In this document: one piece after another, positions 34,203-34,250 of the stretch
How the letters are laid out: every line of letters begins with the position of its first letter
Numbering within the stretch: position 1 is the stretch's first letter
Source of the DNA: an uncultured Sutterella sp.
Lineage (GTDB): Bacteria > Pseudomonadota > Gammaproteobacteria > Burkholderiales > Burkholderiaceae_F
NCBI GenBank assembly: GCA_900553105.1
Contig: USCE01000005.1
Coordinates: 1-34,250 of the forward strand
Length of the DNA stretch: 34,250 nt
Reading direction: 5' to 3'
Translations under genes and position numbers: made by a program
Notes under the pieces: model-generated
Database searches by the model: none
Seen by the model: only the letters and a program-made list of their open reading frames with translations
What the model was told of the DNA's origin: nothing

Positions 34203-34250
34203 CTGTCTCTTATACACATCTCCGAGCCCACGAGACCGGAGCCTATCTCG
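34203..34250 (+). other. Nextera read-2 adapter with index (artefact)
   Basis: CTGTCTCTTATACACATCT (the reverse-complement mosaic end) is followed by the Nextera read-2 adapter stretch ending CGAGAC, then eight bases CGGAGCCT in the i7 index position, then ATCTCG of the flow-cell primer. This is library sequence, not organism DNA. Confidence 0.97.

Overview
This window looks like one assembled contig from a bacterium of the Burkholderiales, plausibly a gut-type Sutterellaceae (Parasutterella/Sutterella-like). That placement is inferred from the fused MurE-MurF ligase, a DciA-like gene between lpxC and secA, a secA-mutT junction, and the general look of the proteins. No taxonomic marker was searched. 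Both ends carry untrimmed Illumina Nextera/Tn5 adapter (1-32 and 34203-34250), so the biological sequence is about 33-34202. The two edge genes (hemL and a MutT-like gene) are cut by library or assembly ends, not by biology.

Left part (33-7000), mostly minus strand. A truncated hemL is preceded by a gene encoding a PagP-type lipid A palmitoyltransferase fused to an OmpW-like beta-barrel. On the plus strand follows a compact RNase P RNA gene (rnpB). Next is a ferrous iron uptake operon, feoA-feoA-feoB, with a promoter region that carries a perfect FNR-type box next to a Fur-like box. An MscS-family channel gene lies upstream of that.

Central part (7169-9298), plus strand: a 709-residue ADP-forming acyl-CoA synthetase gene, closed by a clear terminator.

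Right part (9488-34202): an almost canonical division and cell wall (dcw) cluster on the plus strand, mraZ-rsmH-ftsL-ftsI-murEF-mraY-murD-ftsW-murG-murC-ddl-ftsQ-ftsA. It starts from a well-formed promoter followed by three 10-nt-spaced MraZ boxes. The genes are tightly packed, several overlapping by 1-8 nt, and together make lipid II and the divisome core. The usual ftsA-ftsZ junction is interrupted by a sodium:solute symporter gene and, on the opposite strand, a decayed gene for a Tat-exported DUF362 (COG2768-like) protein. The cluster then resumes with ftsZ, lpxC, a convergent dciA-like gene, secA and the start of a mutT-like gene.

Most of the window is conserved housekeeping DNA. The least ordinary items are the PagP-OmpW double-barrel fusion, the DUF362 pseudogene inside the dcw cluster, the divergent FtsZ C-terminal tail, the RNase P RNA lacking the P13/P14 region, and the paired FNR/Fur feo promoter. 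I found no CRISPR array, tRNA, insertion sequence or prophage, and no clearly new multi-gene system.
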